Positions 25,690 through 36,905 of a stretch of DNA of 64,000 nt are shown here, in pieces. The stretch lies in contig NC_134703.1 in the NCBI RefSeq assembly GCF_043290135.1, positions 113,926,505-113,990,504 of the forward strand, in the 5' to 3' direction. The position numbers and the translations under genes are program-made. The stretch is from Rhipicephalus microplus. Its lineage: Eukaryota > Arthropoda > Arachnida > Ixodida > Ixodidae. Each line of letters starts with the position of its first letter. The stretch's first letter is position 1. A model generated the notes under the pieces. It was not told the DNA's origin. It saw only the letters and a list, made by a program, of their open reading frames with translations, and made no database searches.

Positions 25690-25748
25690 CGTGAAGATAT
25701 TCATATCTTTTGTTGCTTTCTCAAGAGTCGCTTCGCGTTTTTGTGCGT
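25690..25748 (-). CDS. Weak candidate host exon (59 nt)
   Basis: On the minus strand an acceptor-like ATGTTTTCAG precedes, and a strong donor GTGAGT follows, a segment with one open frame reading AQKREATLEKATKDMNIFT. The peptide is hydrophilic and helix-like and fits no family I can name. Both splice signals are good, but no second exon was found. A chance pairing of CAG and GTGAGT in non-coding DNA is quite possible. Confidence 0.2.
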
Positions 25749-26094
25749 CTGAAAACATTGCACATTTTACGTGCAACTCACAGTCAAAATGACGTCTTCG
25801 TCTTTAGGTAAGCGCTCCTCACCCTCCGGCTAATTCAACGCCTCGCCGAAAAAGCATGTCTCGGATTTCACTCACAAATGGCTGAGCAAGCAGACGTGTC
25901 ACGTTTTGTGCCGTGGGATTACCTGAACACGGCCGTCATTTGAAACGTGAGCCGAACCGGACTACTTCGCGGAGGAACATAGGAGCAGTGGCTCCACCCC
26001 CGTAGCTTTGCCTTCATCGCCACAGAAAGTTGTCCCCAAGTATAGTAATGCTGAAGTTAAGTATATTGGACGAGAGGCTGGCGAAACAATGTGG
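25749..26094. other. Anonymous DNA
   Basis: No gene or repeat recognised. Confidence 0.45.
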
Positions 26095-26500
26095 AGCTTC
26101 CTCAGACTCACTTATGAAATATACCTCACCTTTACACTCATCAAAGTTTTCCTCAACCGGACTCACTCGTATGCTCAGACTCACTGAAGAGTTTTACAGT
26201 CCGACTCGCTCGGACTCATACTCAGCAAATTATAACTCACCCACTCGATCTGAGTCTGGGGGAGCCTGAGTGAACCTACGCATGAGTGAGTTTGCCTATC
26301 TATTATTAGGAGTGAATACAGTGACAGGAGTCAATTCTGAAGGGATAGATCGAGTGAACCAACCTCGAATCAACGTTTGCCCGAATGAAAATTGAGAATG
26401 AAATATTCGTGAATTAAGAACTATTCAAGTGACTTAAGATTGAAAGAGGAAGGAATGAAGTGACTGAGGTATGAATGAAAGGCCATTCAAGCGATTTAAG
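26095..26500. repeat. Degenerate GACTCACTC / GAGTGA repeat region
   Basis: Irregularly spaced copies of GACTCACTC, ACTCACT and GACTCGCTCGGACTC fill the first half. GAGTGA-type copies on the opposite strand fill the second half (CATGAGTGAGTTTGCC and onward). This resembles a decayed satellite with a strand switch near 26265. Confidence 0.5.
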
Positions 26501-26578
26501 GCTGCATTACTAATAAATTAGGTGACGTATTAGTATAAATACCTAATTAACGTACAATAAGGCTGCTCGAAGAAATTT

Positions 26579-26899
26579 TCAGTAGTATGCAGAACGATGG
26601 CTTTCATATGCGGCCTCCTCAACATTAGCCAGAAGGAACTGCTGAATTCCTAAATTCGGCTTATGCATTCGCAAGCGAGAGTGAAGAAAGTGGGATATAT
26701 CTAATGGAAGCAAATATTTACTGCGGAAGCCCGAGAACATTTTTTCAGCAAGAAAGCCGCCCACGAGATCATTAAGGTCCCTTGCGGTTTTACTAAAACG
26801 AATAGCCCCAGGGTCTCTCACGCATTCACATAAGTATAGCGCAAGGCAAAGACCTTCTTGTTCTTTAATGTCTATGCATTGTTGATCCTGCCCCACCAT
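26579..26899 (-). CDS. Unrecognised 106-residue reading frame
   Basis: Open from ATG at 26899 to a stop at 26579 with balanced amino-acid composition, including LYLCECVRDPGAIRFSKTA and LLPLDISHFLHSRLRMHKPN. No splice context, promoter or known motif is evident. It could be a fragment of a DNA-transposon protein or a chance frame. No function is proposed. Confidence 0.25.
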   Translation of the reverse strand: MVGQDQQCIDIKEQEGLCLALYLCECVRDPGAIRFSKTARDLNDLVGGFLAEKMFSGFRSKYLLPLDISHFLHSRLRMHKPNLGIQQFLLANVEEAAYESHRSAYY

Positions 26900-26984
26900 T
26901 TTTCAAAAAGTTCTGCACCTAATCTGAATTTGCACTGCCTCTAAGACCAGAGGCATACTCTACCTTGTTTTGCATTGCTTCCTT

Positions 26985-27130
26985 CATCGGACCACCCTTG
27001 ACCAAGGTACGATTTCACGTGATCACGTCATGCTACGTCACGTGACGTCACGCTGACATACTGCTCACGTCATAATGTCAAAACATTTACTCATCGGTAA
27101 CGTCATCTTGACGTCATCACGCAATAATTT
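26985..27130. repeat. ACGTCA-rich repeat (copy 1)
   Basis: TTGACCAAGG is followed by many ACGTCA/TGACGT words within about 120 bp, including CACGTGACGTCACG. A related stretch lies at 37235-37345. TGACGTCA is the cyclic-AMP response element core, but here the density suggests a repeat family. Confidence 0.5.
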
Positions 27131-27250
27131 TTCCGTCACCCGTTTTTGACGCCGTGGGACGCGTTTGATGCAGCATTTGATGCTTCCGCCTTATTATCAA
27201 TACGAGTGCTTTCATTGTTCGCGCTCACGAGTATGCCTGCGCTGCTCACC

Positions 27251-28037
27251 AATGTAGCGGCACCCGTTCGTCCCTCGTAGTAGCAGTTGCAGTCGTAGTG
27301 TGTAACCAGTCTTACGTTTTCACCTCAAAGGTGGTGCCGATGGGAGATTTCTTCTGTGCGTTGCTGAACAATAAAAAATTCGCAGCGTGCACGTTAACTG
27401 AAAGCCGAATTCTCCTGTCTCTCATTCCCCCTTAGCAGCCATTGGCATGTACATCGAGCACTATCTGACAAGAAAGGGTTGCTACGTTATACTCGCTGGG
27501 CGTAACTCCTTGGTTTTAGAAATGTTTAGCGAGCGTTAGGCCACAGTGTCATGAATACAGTTAACTAGTATATACCATGAACTCTAGGTGGTTAAAGATG
27601 GGAAGTAGACACGAAGCGCAAGCCGCGAGAAAGTGTGCGTGTGCCACCTCTCGTTTAGTCCTTGGAATGTCCGATGGATGGCGGGGCTTCTATATACGTA
27701 ATATATGATGAAAGAGGTGCGAGATGGTGGTACTTGGAGTGTTGACTAGATGGACGAACGGACACACAGGCAGATACGTGGACGGACGCACGGACGGTTT
27801 CACGGATGGATGGACGCATGGACGGACGCAGGGCCGGATGCATGGATGAACGCAGGGACGGACGCACAAGTGGACATGCGGACACACGAACAGACGCACG
27901 CACGGACGGGTGAATGGACTCACGGATGGTCACACAGACGGACGCATGAAAGGACGGAAGCAAGAATGAATGGACGGACGGATGTTTCGCCCCACTCTCC
28001 ATCATTCACTCCGTGGATATTCTGCCATTTTTTTTGG
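27251..28037 (+). mobile_element. Helentron-like element, family A, copy A1
   Basis: The 5' mini-hairpin has eroded, but the adjoining TGTAGCGGCACCCGTTCG block is present. The body matches A2 and A3 in order. A degenerate tetranucleotide array (GGAC type, about 27750-27990) precedes the 3' part, which reads TTTCGCCCCACTCTCC (inverse of the 5' motif), a small hairpin ATTCAC-TCC-GTGGAT, and TTCTGCCATTTTTTTT at the end. It has no coding capacity. Confidence 0.65.
27750..27990. repeat. Degenerate GGAC-type tetranucleotide array in A1
   Basis: Runs of GGAC, GGAT, GCAT and ACGC units (for example ACGGACGGTTTCACGGATGG). Equivalent arrays sit in A2 (37568-37680) and A3 (47810-47985). Confidence 0.85.
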
Positions 28038-29064
28038 TCTTTCTTTTCTACGCATGCAACAACTACGCGGTGAAATGCACTGACGTGTTCACGGCACTTG
28101 CTTTCTTTCCTTCTCTCCTTCAGTCGTTTCGCTCACGGGCTTGATAGTGACGGTCCAATTTAAACTTCATTGCTGAATGGTGCTCGTACAACATAATTCA
28201 GCAATTGTTTTTACATCTACTTTTAGCAGCTGCATTCTCTCAGGTTTAGTTCTAAATTCGCTTACCGTTCTCGAAAGCGTTAGTTTTTAAGACCCCTCCA
28301 ACCGAATTTCTCTGCGGGTATACATGCGTAGCGTCTGACCGAGTACATATAACGTACTTAGCCGTGTGTTAACGGCACTGGCTAACGTTGGCTATAGTGT
28401 CCCTCGTTGGTTCATGTTGGCTTCTTCTAGATCACGGTGTGTTCTGAATCATCGTGTTCCTCTTGAAGTTGGAGCGCAAAGTGGTTTCGCGAAATGGTTG
28501 GAGGAGTGGCGGCACGTTGAAGGTAGACGCTTTGCGCTGCAACGAAACCTTCGCGTAGCCTTTCATAGCCACTGAAGCACCCAAGTGCGTAGCGCCCAGG
28601 CCTTTTCAGAGTGAGCGTGCTCTCTCTAATCGACGGTGTCATCAACGCGCCTCCGGTTCCTCCGCCTTGGAGTGTTTGCCACCACCGTATATAAGCTTTC
28701 TTTCTCTTTCTTTAAGCACGATTCTCTCGTCGTTTTACGAAATCGTATTGCTCCTTTTCTGCGTAGCATGCTGCATAATTTACACGGAGGAGCAGCTTCG
28801 GGCTCTGCATTTCAGGAGGCTGCTTTTTGTATACGTATGCGCAACAATTTCGATTTTAGTCATTTGGCACGTTTTTTTTAATATATAGCTGAAAAGCGGA
28901 ATAAGATACCTAATAAATAAATAAATATTGAAAAATGAGTGAAATAAATACGGCTGCTTGATAACAAAAATAAGCATCACGGTAAACAAAACTTTCAGTG
29001 CCTCTCCAATAGGGCTCTTGAAGATAACGCTGCAGGTGATAGCGCTGATTACTATAAAGTCCTT
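28038..29064. other. Anonymous intergenic DNA
   Basis: No gene recognised. Frames near 28366-28645 lack motifs. Confidence 0.5.
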
Positions 29065-29089
29065 GACGACGGGGACGACGACGACGACG

Positions 29090-29181
<92 letters not shown>
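29065..29181. repeat. (GAC)n-(TTA)n compound microsatellite
   Basis: About 26 bp of GAC/GACG units followed by about 90 bp of perfect TTA. Confidence 0.95.
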
Positions 29182-29182
<1 letters not shown>

Positions 29183-29776
29183 TATTACCATGTTCTTGTG
29201 ATGGTGCAGAAGGCGGCAGCAAGACTAGAATAAATTGGACAATTTATTTTGGCAAACTTGTGCCCAGGAATTGAAAACGCGAAATGCGAGCGGTGCACGC
29301 TGTGCTCCGATAGGCGAGAACAGCTGTCGGCCGTCGAGTAATTTTATAATCGGCGGAACGCGTCTCCTTTTCTCGCAAACCTTCCACAGCTATCACTGGT
29401 GTTCACTTAAGTTCTCGAATAAACTTGACTATTCGCGTCCTGCGCGTAATCTTAGCAGAATAATCCGAAACATTGTGGCACCGTCTCCGCCGAGCGTTGC
29501 TAACAGTCTGTGGGTGAAGCCCGAATACATCAAAATGATGCACTGAACTCGCATTGCAATATCTTTGACCGAAATTTTGTAGCACTAAGCCTGGGCTGTT
29601 AATCGCATTCCATCATGTACACGCTGCTTACTATTCTGATTATTTTGTTTTGTTTTGTTTTGTTTTCAGTTTTAAGTTTCTTTTAAAGAATTCCGCGAAG
29701 AAGGGCATACTCGTCGCACCATTGAGCCAAGAGATGCAGCTTAGAAGTGCGGCAGCTTGGGCTAGTTGGTATGACA
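29182..29776. other. Anonymous DNA with (TTTTG)n
   Basis: No gene recognised. Five TTTTG-type units lie near 29644-29668. Confidence 0.5.
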
Positions 29777-29866
29777 TGACGATAGTTATAGCGCGAGAAC
29801 AGAACGACGACACAGAGACACGTCTCTCTGTGTCGTCGGTCTGTTCTCGCGCTATAACTATCGTCA
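29777..29866. repeat. 90-bp near-perfect inverted repeat
   Basis: Arms of about 45 bp run from TGACGATAGTTATAGCGCGA at the left to TCGCGCTATAACTATCGTCA at the right, with only a few mismatches and almost no loop (centre near GACACGTCTC). It may be a foldback element or a young inverted duplication. Confidence 0.9.
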
Positions 29867-31528
29867 AGAGATGCGAGTTTCGAATTTCAGACGCCTACTT
29901 CCAATGCGTGGCTTGGATCTGATTCTCTCTCGTGATTTCGTTCACGGTACCACAACGTCTATTATATCGGTGCACGCGCGTGTCATTGCAAGCAATGTTC
30001 AGTAAGAAGGACGAAGCAATGCAAAGCTACAGTTCCCCGAATTATTTGCGAGACCCGTAAGCAATTAGCGCGCCGCTTATGTGGTTGCCGAACAACGCGC
30101 CCAGGTCTCTGCATGCGCGTCACAAGAGCAGCTTGGCACCGACTGGCAGCACGCCTAGCCTGTAGTGAGTACCTGTGCAAGGTGACGTCGACAGTGCGCA
30201 CCTGTCCAAAAAGCTTTGAGCTCCGCCGCACGGCCTCTTTTGTGTATGCTCGGAAACGCGAGTCGTATTTCCTAGAAATGAAGCGTGTCCGACGTCAATG
30301 CAATGACTATGTGAGAACGGCACGGTGCCTAACGCCGCTACACGATCAGTGTGTCTTTTTATTCCCAGAAAAGGACGCGCGCTGACTCACGCTTTATATT
30401 TGTCTCGTCTCTATGTACTGTCGTACCAAACATTTTTGCTATTCCTTTTTTTTTTTTGACGAATACTCTTTTTTTTTCACGCGATATATAATTCCACTAA
30501 TTCATACATATCCCTCAACGAGTGAGTGATCTAAAAACAAAGCTTCGTGATGAACGTTCGCATAAGTTCAATTATCGTTCGCTCGAAATTGCTAGAGAAT
30601 TAAGAGATCATCCGTCAGCGATGTTCGCGTCTCGGACCCCTTGCCGATGCTTGATGAGCACGTTTTGTGACCAGACTTGCGTGCTATATATAGACATCCC
30701 CGTTCTGTAGGGATAGTGTATACAAGGCTGGTGACCTGACTGCGCGTACAACGGGTTGGTGCGAAACTCACTGTGAGTATCATTTCAGCCATCGCCAAGG
30801 GAAAGTATGTCATAACACGAAGGAGTGTGCGTGATGTTAATTCAAACAGGCTTCGCGGTGGGCTAACTTGTAATTGTTTGTGAAAATTAAGAGTTTTGTT
30901 GTCCGCCCTCCAGTACACTTCGGCAAGCTCTGTATATTGACTCATTTTAGAGAGAAAAACAGGCGGTGAATGGTTATTCGCGTCTCTCTCCCTCCCCCTC
31001 TTTCTCTTTCATTCTCATTCATTATACAAACAAAGAATCGGTAACAGGCTCAAGTTTAATTTTTTATAGTTTCCCGCATAGCGTTTCACTTCTTTAACAT
31101 CGAAAGTGTTCTTAGTCGGGGCTTCTCCGTCCGTTGGCGTAGCGGTGATCACGTGATCTCGCAGTGAGGCGCGAGTGAGACTCTGTAGGAAGGGGAGGGC
31201 TGCGCCGTGCTGCGAGAGGCAAACGTAAAGAATGTGAAGGATCGTAGAAGAGTTGAGCATTCGTGAAACGCACTACAATGGCGTGAGGGTGAGGCTCAGT
31301 GTAGCATACAAGAGCGTGTCAGTCTCTAGACCTTTTCGCTTCCAGAACAGCGAACTTTTCTCGTCCTTCTGATAAAGAAGCTGCCAGGCTCGAGCGCAGT
31401 GAAAGCTGACACGAGAACGGTCACATTGTCGCCGAGCATATATAAGCACGACGTTCGCGCTAGAGGAGCCTAAACTAAGCCCTGACGCAGGAAAGACCCG
31501 CAAAACATAGAAAAAATGGCGTGCAGTA
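29867..31528. other. Anonymous intergenic DNA
   Basis: No gene recognised. A 117-residue minus-strand frame ending at 30592 and frames near 31015-31500 have no motif or splice support. The insertion site of the SINE begins at 31529. Confidence 0.5.
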
Positions 31529-31589
31529 CAATATGCATTTGGCTTTGATAGATTGATATGTGGGGTTTAACGTCTCAAAACCACCATAT

Positions 31590-31755
31590 TGTCACGACCT
31601 CAAAACAGAGGTCTTGCCGCAAAAATCGAGACACCAGAAGCAGGTAAGTTCTTTTAGTAGAACGCGCAAGAGAGTTCTTCTTTTTCATCCATTTCATTAT
31701 ACTTCATGGCACATGCACAACTGTCATTGTCTTTCTTTTTGACAAGCACGTGACA
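31590..31755 (-). repeat. 3' LTR of G2
   Basis: 166 bp. It is followed on the top strand by TTTGCCTCCCTCC, the complement of a polypurine tract just upstream of the 3' LTR. Confidence 0.95.
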
Positions 31756-31769
31756 TTTGCCTCCCTCCG
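31756..31769 (-). other. Polypurine tract of G2
   Basis: Minus strand reads GGAGGGAGGCAAA immediately before the 3' LTR. Confidence 0.75.
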
Positions 31770-31974
31770 AAAGAGGCATCGTCCCGATGCGCAACTTAGG
31801 CGCTCTACCAGGCGTATGAAGTGGTCCGCGTCAACCGGATGAATACGGTTTCACACGCACGACGTGTACGACTTCGGGTAAATGATTTTGACGCTTAGAA
31901 TTACAGTCAGTGTCGGGAACAACTTCATAGTTCACGTCGTTCAAGCGTCGCGTGACGCTGTATGGGCAAAAGTA

Positions 31975-32775
31975 TCATCTTAGCAGTTTTTCGGACAGTC
32001 CACGTTGACGTATCGGAATCCAGACCGAGACCTTGTCGCCTGGTGTGTAGCTAATAAACTGGTGTCGGGTGTCGTACCGTTGTGCATCTTGATGCTGTTG
32101 ATGACAGATGCGCACACGCGCGAGCTGTCTGGCTTCCTCGGCGCGCTGAGTGAACTCTTCGGCGTCTACATGGATGTTGTCACACTCATGCGACAACATG
32201 GCGTCCAACGTTGTCGTGACTTCGCGACCATAGATCAGACTGAACGGCGTCATTCCAGTGGTTTCTTGTCGAGCGGTATTATAGGCAAAGGTCACGTACG
32301 GCAATATCTGATCCCAGTTGTTATGTTCCGTGTCAACGTACATGCTTATCATGTCTGTGAGGGTCCTATTGAGGCGCTCTGTCAGTCCGTTTGTCTGCGG
32401 ATGGTAAGCAGTTGTTATCCAGTGAGCTGTACCGCTGAGTCTGAGAACCTACTCCAAAAGTTCTGCGGTGAAGGCAGGTCTTCTGTCTGTGATCACTGCT
32501 GTCGGAGCGCCATGCCGAAGGACGATGTTTTCGATGAAGAACTGAGCGGCCTCTGCTGCTGTGCCGCGCTGCATAGCTTTAGTCTCCGCATAACGGGAGA
32601 GGTAATCGGTAGCCACAATTATCCATCTGTTCCCTGTTGTGGAAGTTGGAAAGGGGCCCAGGAAATCCATTCCAATCTGGGTGAACGGCTTCACTGGTGC
32701 TTCGACTGGATGTAAAAGACCGGCTAGCTTGCTGGGAGGTGATTTGCCTATTTGGCAGTCGGTGGAAGTTCGCAC
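31975..32775 (-). pseudogene. pol (IN): Integrase of G2, broken
   Basis: The DDE integrase core is visible across two frames. IGMDFLGPFPTS carries the first Asp (near 32670). ITDRRPAFTAELLE carries the second Asp (near 32480); the usual form is TDRG. YHPQTNGLTERLNRTLTDM carries the Glu (near 32380). The C-terminal part reads VTFAYNTARQETTGMTPFSL, then VSVWIPIRQRGLSEKLLR, continuing weakly to the stop near the LTR. The upstream zinc-binding region (32776-32990) has its histidines, but one cysteine has become serine (VRTSTDCQ). Frameshifts and a double stop in the zinc region make it inactive. Confidence 0.85.
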
Positions 32776-32991
32776 GTGATATTTAACAGCAGCGGGTAAC
32801 TTTGGCCAGTAGTACTTGCATCATAGTCGGCACAATGTTCGGGTGTGGCCTAGATGACCAGAAGTTGCTTCATAATGGCACGCTTCCATAATTTCTTTTC
32901 GAAGAGAGGCAGGCACGATGAGCAAGTGCGGGTTGACGGTTGGTGAGTTTTTCTTATAGAGAACATCGTTTCGCAAGCAAAAATATGGCAG

Positions 32992-34072
32992 TCATCTGGC
33001 AAATAACTGCGGCACGTCCTTACGTCGTCCTTCTAAATATTCAATGAGTGGTAACAGCTCGGGGTCACTGCGCTGCTCCCGTGCAATAGTGGCCGTGTTG
33101 ACAACTCCCAAGAATGCCGCATCGATTTTTTCGTCATCACGAGCGACAGTCTCCACTGGCGACCGTGAGAGACAGTCGGCGTCGGTGTGCCGCTTCCCAG
33201 ATTTATAGACGATGGTCATGTCGAACTCTTGAAGCCTTAGGCTCCAGCGCGCCAAACGGCCAGATGGATCTTTAAGGTTGGTGAGCCAGCACAAGGAGTG
33301 ATGGTCGCTAACAACCTTGAAGGAGCGGCCGTACAAATATGGACGAAATTTGATGACCGCCAACACCGCGGCGAGACACTCCTTCTCAGTAGTCGAGTAG
33401 TTCTCCTCCGTGCGAGAGAGAGTTCTGCGGGCGTAGGCTATTACTCTTTCAGAGCCGTCTTGCCTGCACCAGAACGGCACCCAGACCTACATTTTTGGCG
33501 TCAGTGTGAAGGGCTGTAGGGGCTTCCTGGTCGAAGTGCGCGAGGACTGGAGGTGTTTGCAGGCGTTGTCGTAGTTCATTGAACGCCATTTGCTGTTGTT
33601 CACCCCAAAAAAAGGGGACGTCCTCACGTGTGAGTCGTGTCAATGGCGCCGCAATAGACGAAAAGTCCTCGATATATCGCTGGTAATAGGCGCACAACCC
33701 TAAGAAGCGTCTCACGGCCTTTTTGTCGCGTGGTGCAGGAAATTGGGCTACGGCGTCTATTTTGGCCGGGTCCGGCCGAACACCCTCGTGACTGACGACG
33801 TGGTCTAGGAAGCTGAGTTCGTTAAAACCAAAACGACATTTTTCCGGTTTTAAAGTAAGGCCGGCCGAACGTATGGCTTGGAGGACGGTGAATAAACGGC
33901 TGAGATGTTCCTCGAATGTTGCTGAGAATACAATAACATCCTCCAGATAGACCAAGCATGTTTGCCACTTCAGGCCTGATAGTACAGTGTCCATGAGACG
34001 CTGAAAAGTGGCTGGCGCCGAGCACAACCCACAAGGAAGCATCTTAAATTCGTATAGGCCATCGGGCGTCAC
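32992..34072 (-). pseudogene. pol (RT-RH): Reverse transcriptase / RNase H of G2, broken
   Basis: Second half of the reverse transcriptase plus RNase H. It opens with TPDGLYEFKMLPCGLCSAPA (motif B region), then LVYLEDVIVFS, where the catalytic Y-x-D-D has Glu for the first Asp. The thumb region CRFGFNELSFLDHVVSHEGV and FLGLCAYYQRYIEDFSSIA follow. RNase H follows after a frameshift near 33470: [37 protein letters not shown] and a [11 protein letters not shown] end. The YLED change and the frameshift would each disable it. Confidence 0.9.
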
Positions 34073-34126
34073 GAAGGCCGTTTTTTCACGATCTCTCTCG
34101 TCGACTTCTATCTGCCAGTAGCCGCT

Positions 34127-35296
34127 TCAGAAGTCCATTGAAGAGAAATAGCGCGCATGACGCAGCCAATCGAGGGAATCGTTTATGCGGGACAGTGGAT
34201 AGACGTCTTTCTTCGTGACTTTGTTCAACTTGCGATAATCAATACAGAAGCGCAAGCTGCCGTCTTTTTTCTTGACCAAAACCACGGGGGACGCCCAAGG
34301 ACTTTTCGAAGGTTGTATGACGTCATCCGCGAGCATCTTGTGTACTTGCTTCTGAATCTCCTCGCGCTCTTTCGGAGCCACACGGTAGGGGTTTTGCCGA
34401 ATCAGTCGCGTGTTGTCTTCAGTAATGATGCGGTGCTTGGTCAATGGTGTTTGCTGGACCTTTGGCGTACGCGAAAAGCAGTCTTCGAATTGGTGTATAA
34501 GTTCAAGCAGGCGCTTCCTATCAGAGGGCGGTAGCGTAGAGGAGATGTCCACCGACAAAGTTGTCGAGGCGGGGACAGCCGCGTCATCTGGTTGCAAGGT
34601 AAAACAATCCCCAGTTTGGTCTACATCGTCGTAGTAGGCGATCGCGGTACCCTTCTGGATTTGACGGCGCTCGTTGCTGAAGTTTGTGAGGAGCACTTCT
34701 GCCTGTCCACCAGTAAGTTCCAGGGCGCCCCTCGCGATGGAAATGCCTTGCGTGAACAAAAGAACGACTATGTGCTCTGCTATCACATCTTTATAGGAAG
34801 GACACCCACTGGACACCGACACAAGGCAGCAGGATCTCGGTGGGAGTGTCACATCGTCGGCTATTCGCAAACGGCCGCGTGGTTCTTCACTGCTGTTGTC
34901 GGCATAAGAATGTGCGCAAAACGTCACCATACGTTGAGGGATGTTGATAATAGCGCCATGATCTTGAAGAAAATCCATGCCCAAAATTAACTCTTTACAG
35001 CAGTCTGGCAACAGGACGAATGTGGCCACGAAGCTAGAATCCCCGATGCGAAGTCTAGTGGTGCATTTACCCGTGGGTGTCATCAGCTGACCACCAGCAC
35101 TCCTTATGTGTGGCCCTGTCCACGGTGTCTTGACCTTTCTAAGGCGGTCGGCGAGCTCTTGTCGCACGATCGAGAAGTCGGCGCCAGTGTCGACCAGTGC
35201 TGTAACGTGATGTCCGTCAATGAGAACGCTCAGATCCGCACGTGCAACTTCATCGGCATTATTATTCGTCGTGGTATTCATCGTCGTTGTCGTCAT
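34127..35296 (-). pseudogene. pol (PR-RT): Protease and N-terminal reverse transcriptase of G2
   Basis: Open for 389 residues. An aspartic protease comes first ([12 protein letters not shown] near residue 35, then LILGMDFL near 105). The reverse transcriptase fingers follow: [28 protein letters not shown], and motif A SSMDF at the end. A stop (TGA at 34124-34126) directly follows the motif A aspartate, splitting the enzyme. The next frame at 34072 continues it. No intact joining to gag is visible. Confidence 0.9.
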
Positions 35297-35366
35297 ACCT
35301 TCTTGCGATGATTGGGGGAACTTTTCAGTGTCTCGACGATTGGCAACCTTGCCCCCCGAGGTCGCA

Positions 35367-36710
35367 TCAGTTAGTTTCCCCGGCGCGGGCTAGACGAACG
35401 GCCTCTGGTGACGTCCGCGTAGCTCTGAAGGAAGTCACGGTGACGCGCAGGTGATAGGGATCGCCAGCGACGTGGTGGGGTTGCTTGAGCAGGCGATAGT
35501 TGATCGGCATCGTGGGCACGGTGGTCTTCGGAGCGGAAAGAAGCGGGACGAGAAAAGTTCCCGAACCCAGAATCGCCGTGACAGCAATAGCGGGCAATGT
35601 GACCAGGTTCTCCGCAGCGGTAGCAAATAGGTCGACGGTCGGCCATGCGCCACAAGTCAGTTCGGCGAACTGGTGGTCGTCTCGTAGAATCCCGTTGCCA
35701 CCAAGGTACGGCAGCGGGTCGTGGCTGGAAGGGCGTCGCCACAAATGTAGGTGGAGGGCGACGGACCACATCAGCGTATAGCTCTCTGGATGTGGCTCAG
35801 GACTTGGCGCGGGTGGTGTAATGGCTTGCCTCAACTCCTGGCGGACGATTTCGGCAACAGATGCGACTGGCGGTTGGGCAGGGGAAACGCAGAGGGCCTG
35901 AAGTTCCTCACGCAGTATTTCTCTAATCATTTGTCGCAGGGAACTTTCGCATACGGCAGTGTTCTGAGCTGCAGCACTTACTGCCGTGTGGTTCTGCAGG
36001 CGGTCAAAGTGTCGGCGTCGTTGTTGCAGTGCGCGCTCGATGACTGTCGCCTCTCTTATGAATTCATCTACTGTTTTCGGTGGATTTCGTACGAGGCCCG
36101 CAAACACTTGTTCCTTAACACCCTGCATTGGGTGACGCACCTTCTTCGCCTCGGGCATGTCAGGGTCAGCTCGTCGAAACAGACGGATCATACCCTCTGC
36201 GTACATGGGAGCTGTTTCATTGGGTTTTTGCACGTGCGCCTCAATCACTTGCTGTGTGCGATCCCGTTGGTCCGAGTTCAAAAATGTAGCGAGGAGCTTT
36301 CGACCGAAGTCTTCCCGAGATTGGAATGTAGTCTCCCGGTTCTCATACCACGTGCGAGCGCTATCTTCCAGTGTGAAATATGCACGGCTAAGTTTGTGCT
36401 GTTCAGTCCAGTGGTTGGATACAGCGACCCGTTCGAACTGTTCGAGCCAGTCCTCGACATCCTCGTACTCTTCCCCACGGAAAACTTCAGGAACGCGAGG
36501 ATGTTCAAGAGTTACCTGCGAAGAAAGAGTGGTCTGCGCTGGCGGGATAACCGTGGATGTCGTAGGAGCTGCCATGCTGGAAAGAGGCGGAACAGGTGCG
36601 GACTCTGGACTTAGGCCTAGTAGGCACCGACTGAATCGGTGCATTGGAGTCGTGATGAGGGGCTGAGTCTCTGGACTAGGTGAACGGGTCCGAGCAAGAC
36701 TTTCCTGCAT
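35367..36710 (-). pseudogene. gag: Gag of G2, frameshifted
   Basis: Begins at ATG 36710 (MQESLARTRSPSPET), close to the 5' LTR. A capsid-like region includes EVFRGEEYEDVEDWLEQFER, YFTLEDSARTWYENRE and a KKVRHPMQGV stretch. After a frameshift near 35770 the C-terminal part shows one CCHC knuckle, CYRCGEPGHIARYC (about 35584-35626), followed by an arginine/serine-rich tail. Gag would coat the element RNA. The frameshift separates capsid from knuckle. Confidence 0.85.
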
Positions 36711-36739
36711 CAGGTTGTAGGCTCCAGCACCTCCATCAT

Positions 36740-36905
36740 TGTCATGACGTCAAAACAGAGGTCTTGCCGCAGAAATTGTGACACCAAAAGCAGGTAGGTT
36801 CTTTTAATAGAACGCGCAAGAGAGTTCTTCTTTTTCATCCATTTTATTGTGCTTCATGGCACATGCACAACTGTCATTGTCTTTCTTTTTGACAAGCACG
36901 TGACA
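36740..36905 (-). repeat. 5' LTR of G2
   Basis: 166 bp. Just downstream on the minus strand comes TGATGGAGGTGCTGGAGCC, a candidate tRNA primer-binding site starting one base after the LTR end. Confidence 0.95.

Larger units (their letters stand above)
31590..36905 (-). mobile_element. Ty3/Gypsy LTR retrotransposon (element G2), inactive
   Basis: Complete by structure: 166-bp LTRs (31590-31755 and 36740-36905) beginning TGTCA and ending TGACA, and ATAT target duplication. The interior on the minus strand runs gag, protease, reverse transcriptase, RNase H, integrase. It is inactive: gag and pol have frameshifts, there is a stop in reverse transcriptase motif A, and the catalytic YLDD box reads YLED. 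The LTRs differ at about a dozen of 166 positions by eye, so the insertion is not recent. No envelope gene is present. It inserted into a SINE, so the SINE is older. Confidence 0.95.

Noticed and set aside
32005..32715. 236-residue frame on the + strand
   Set aside because: Antisense to the integrase of the Gypsy element; the minus-strand motifs are clear and the + frame has none.
35751..36666. Frames of 287 and 169 residues on the + strand
   Set aside because: Antisense shadows of the Gypsy gag.
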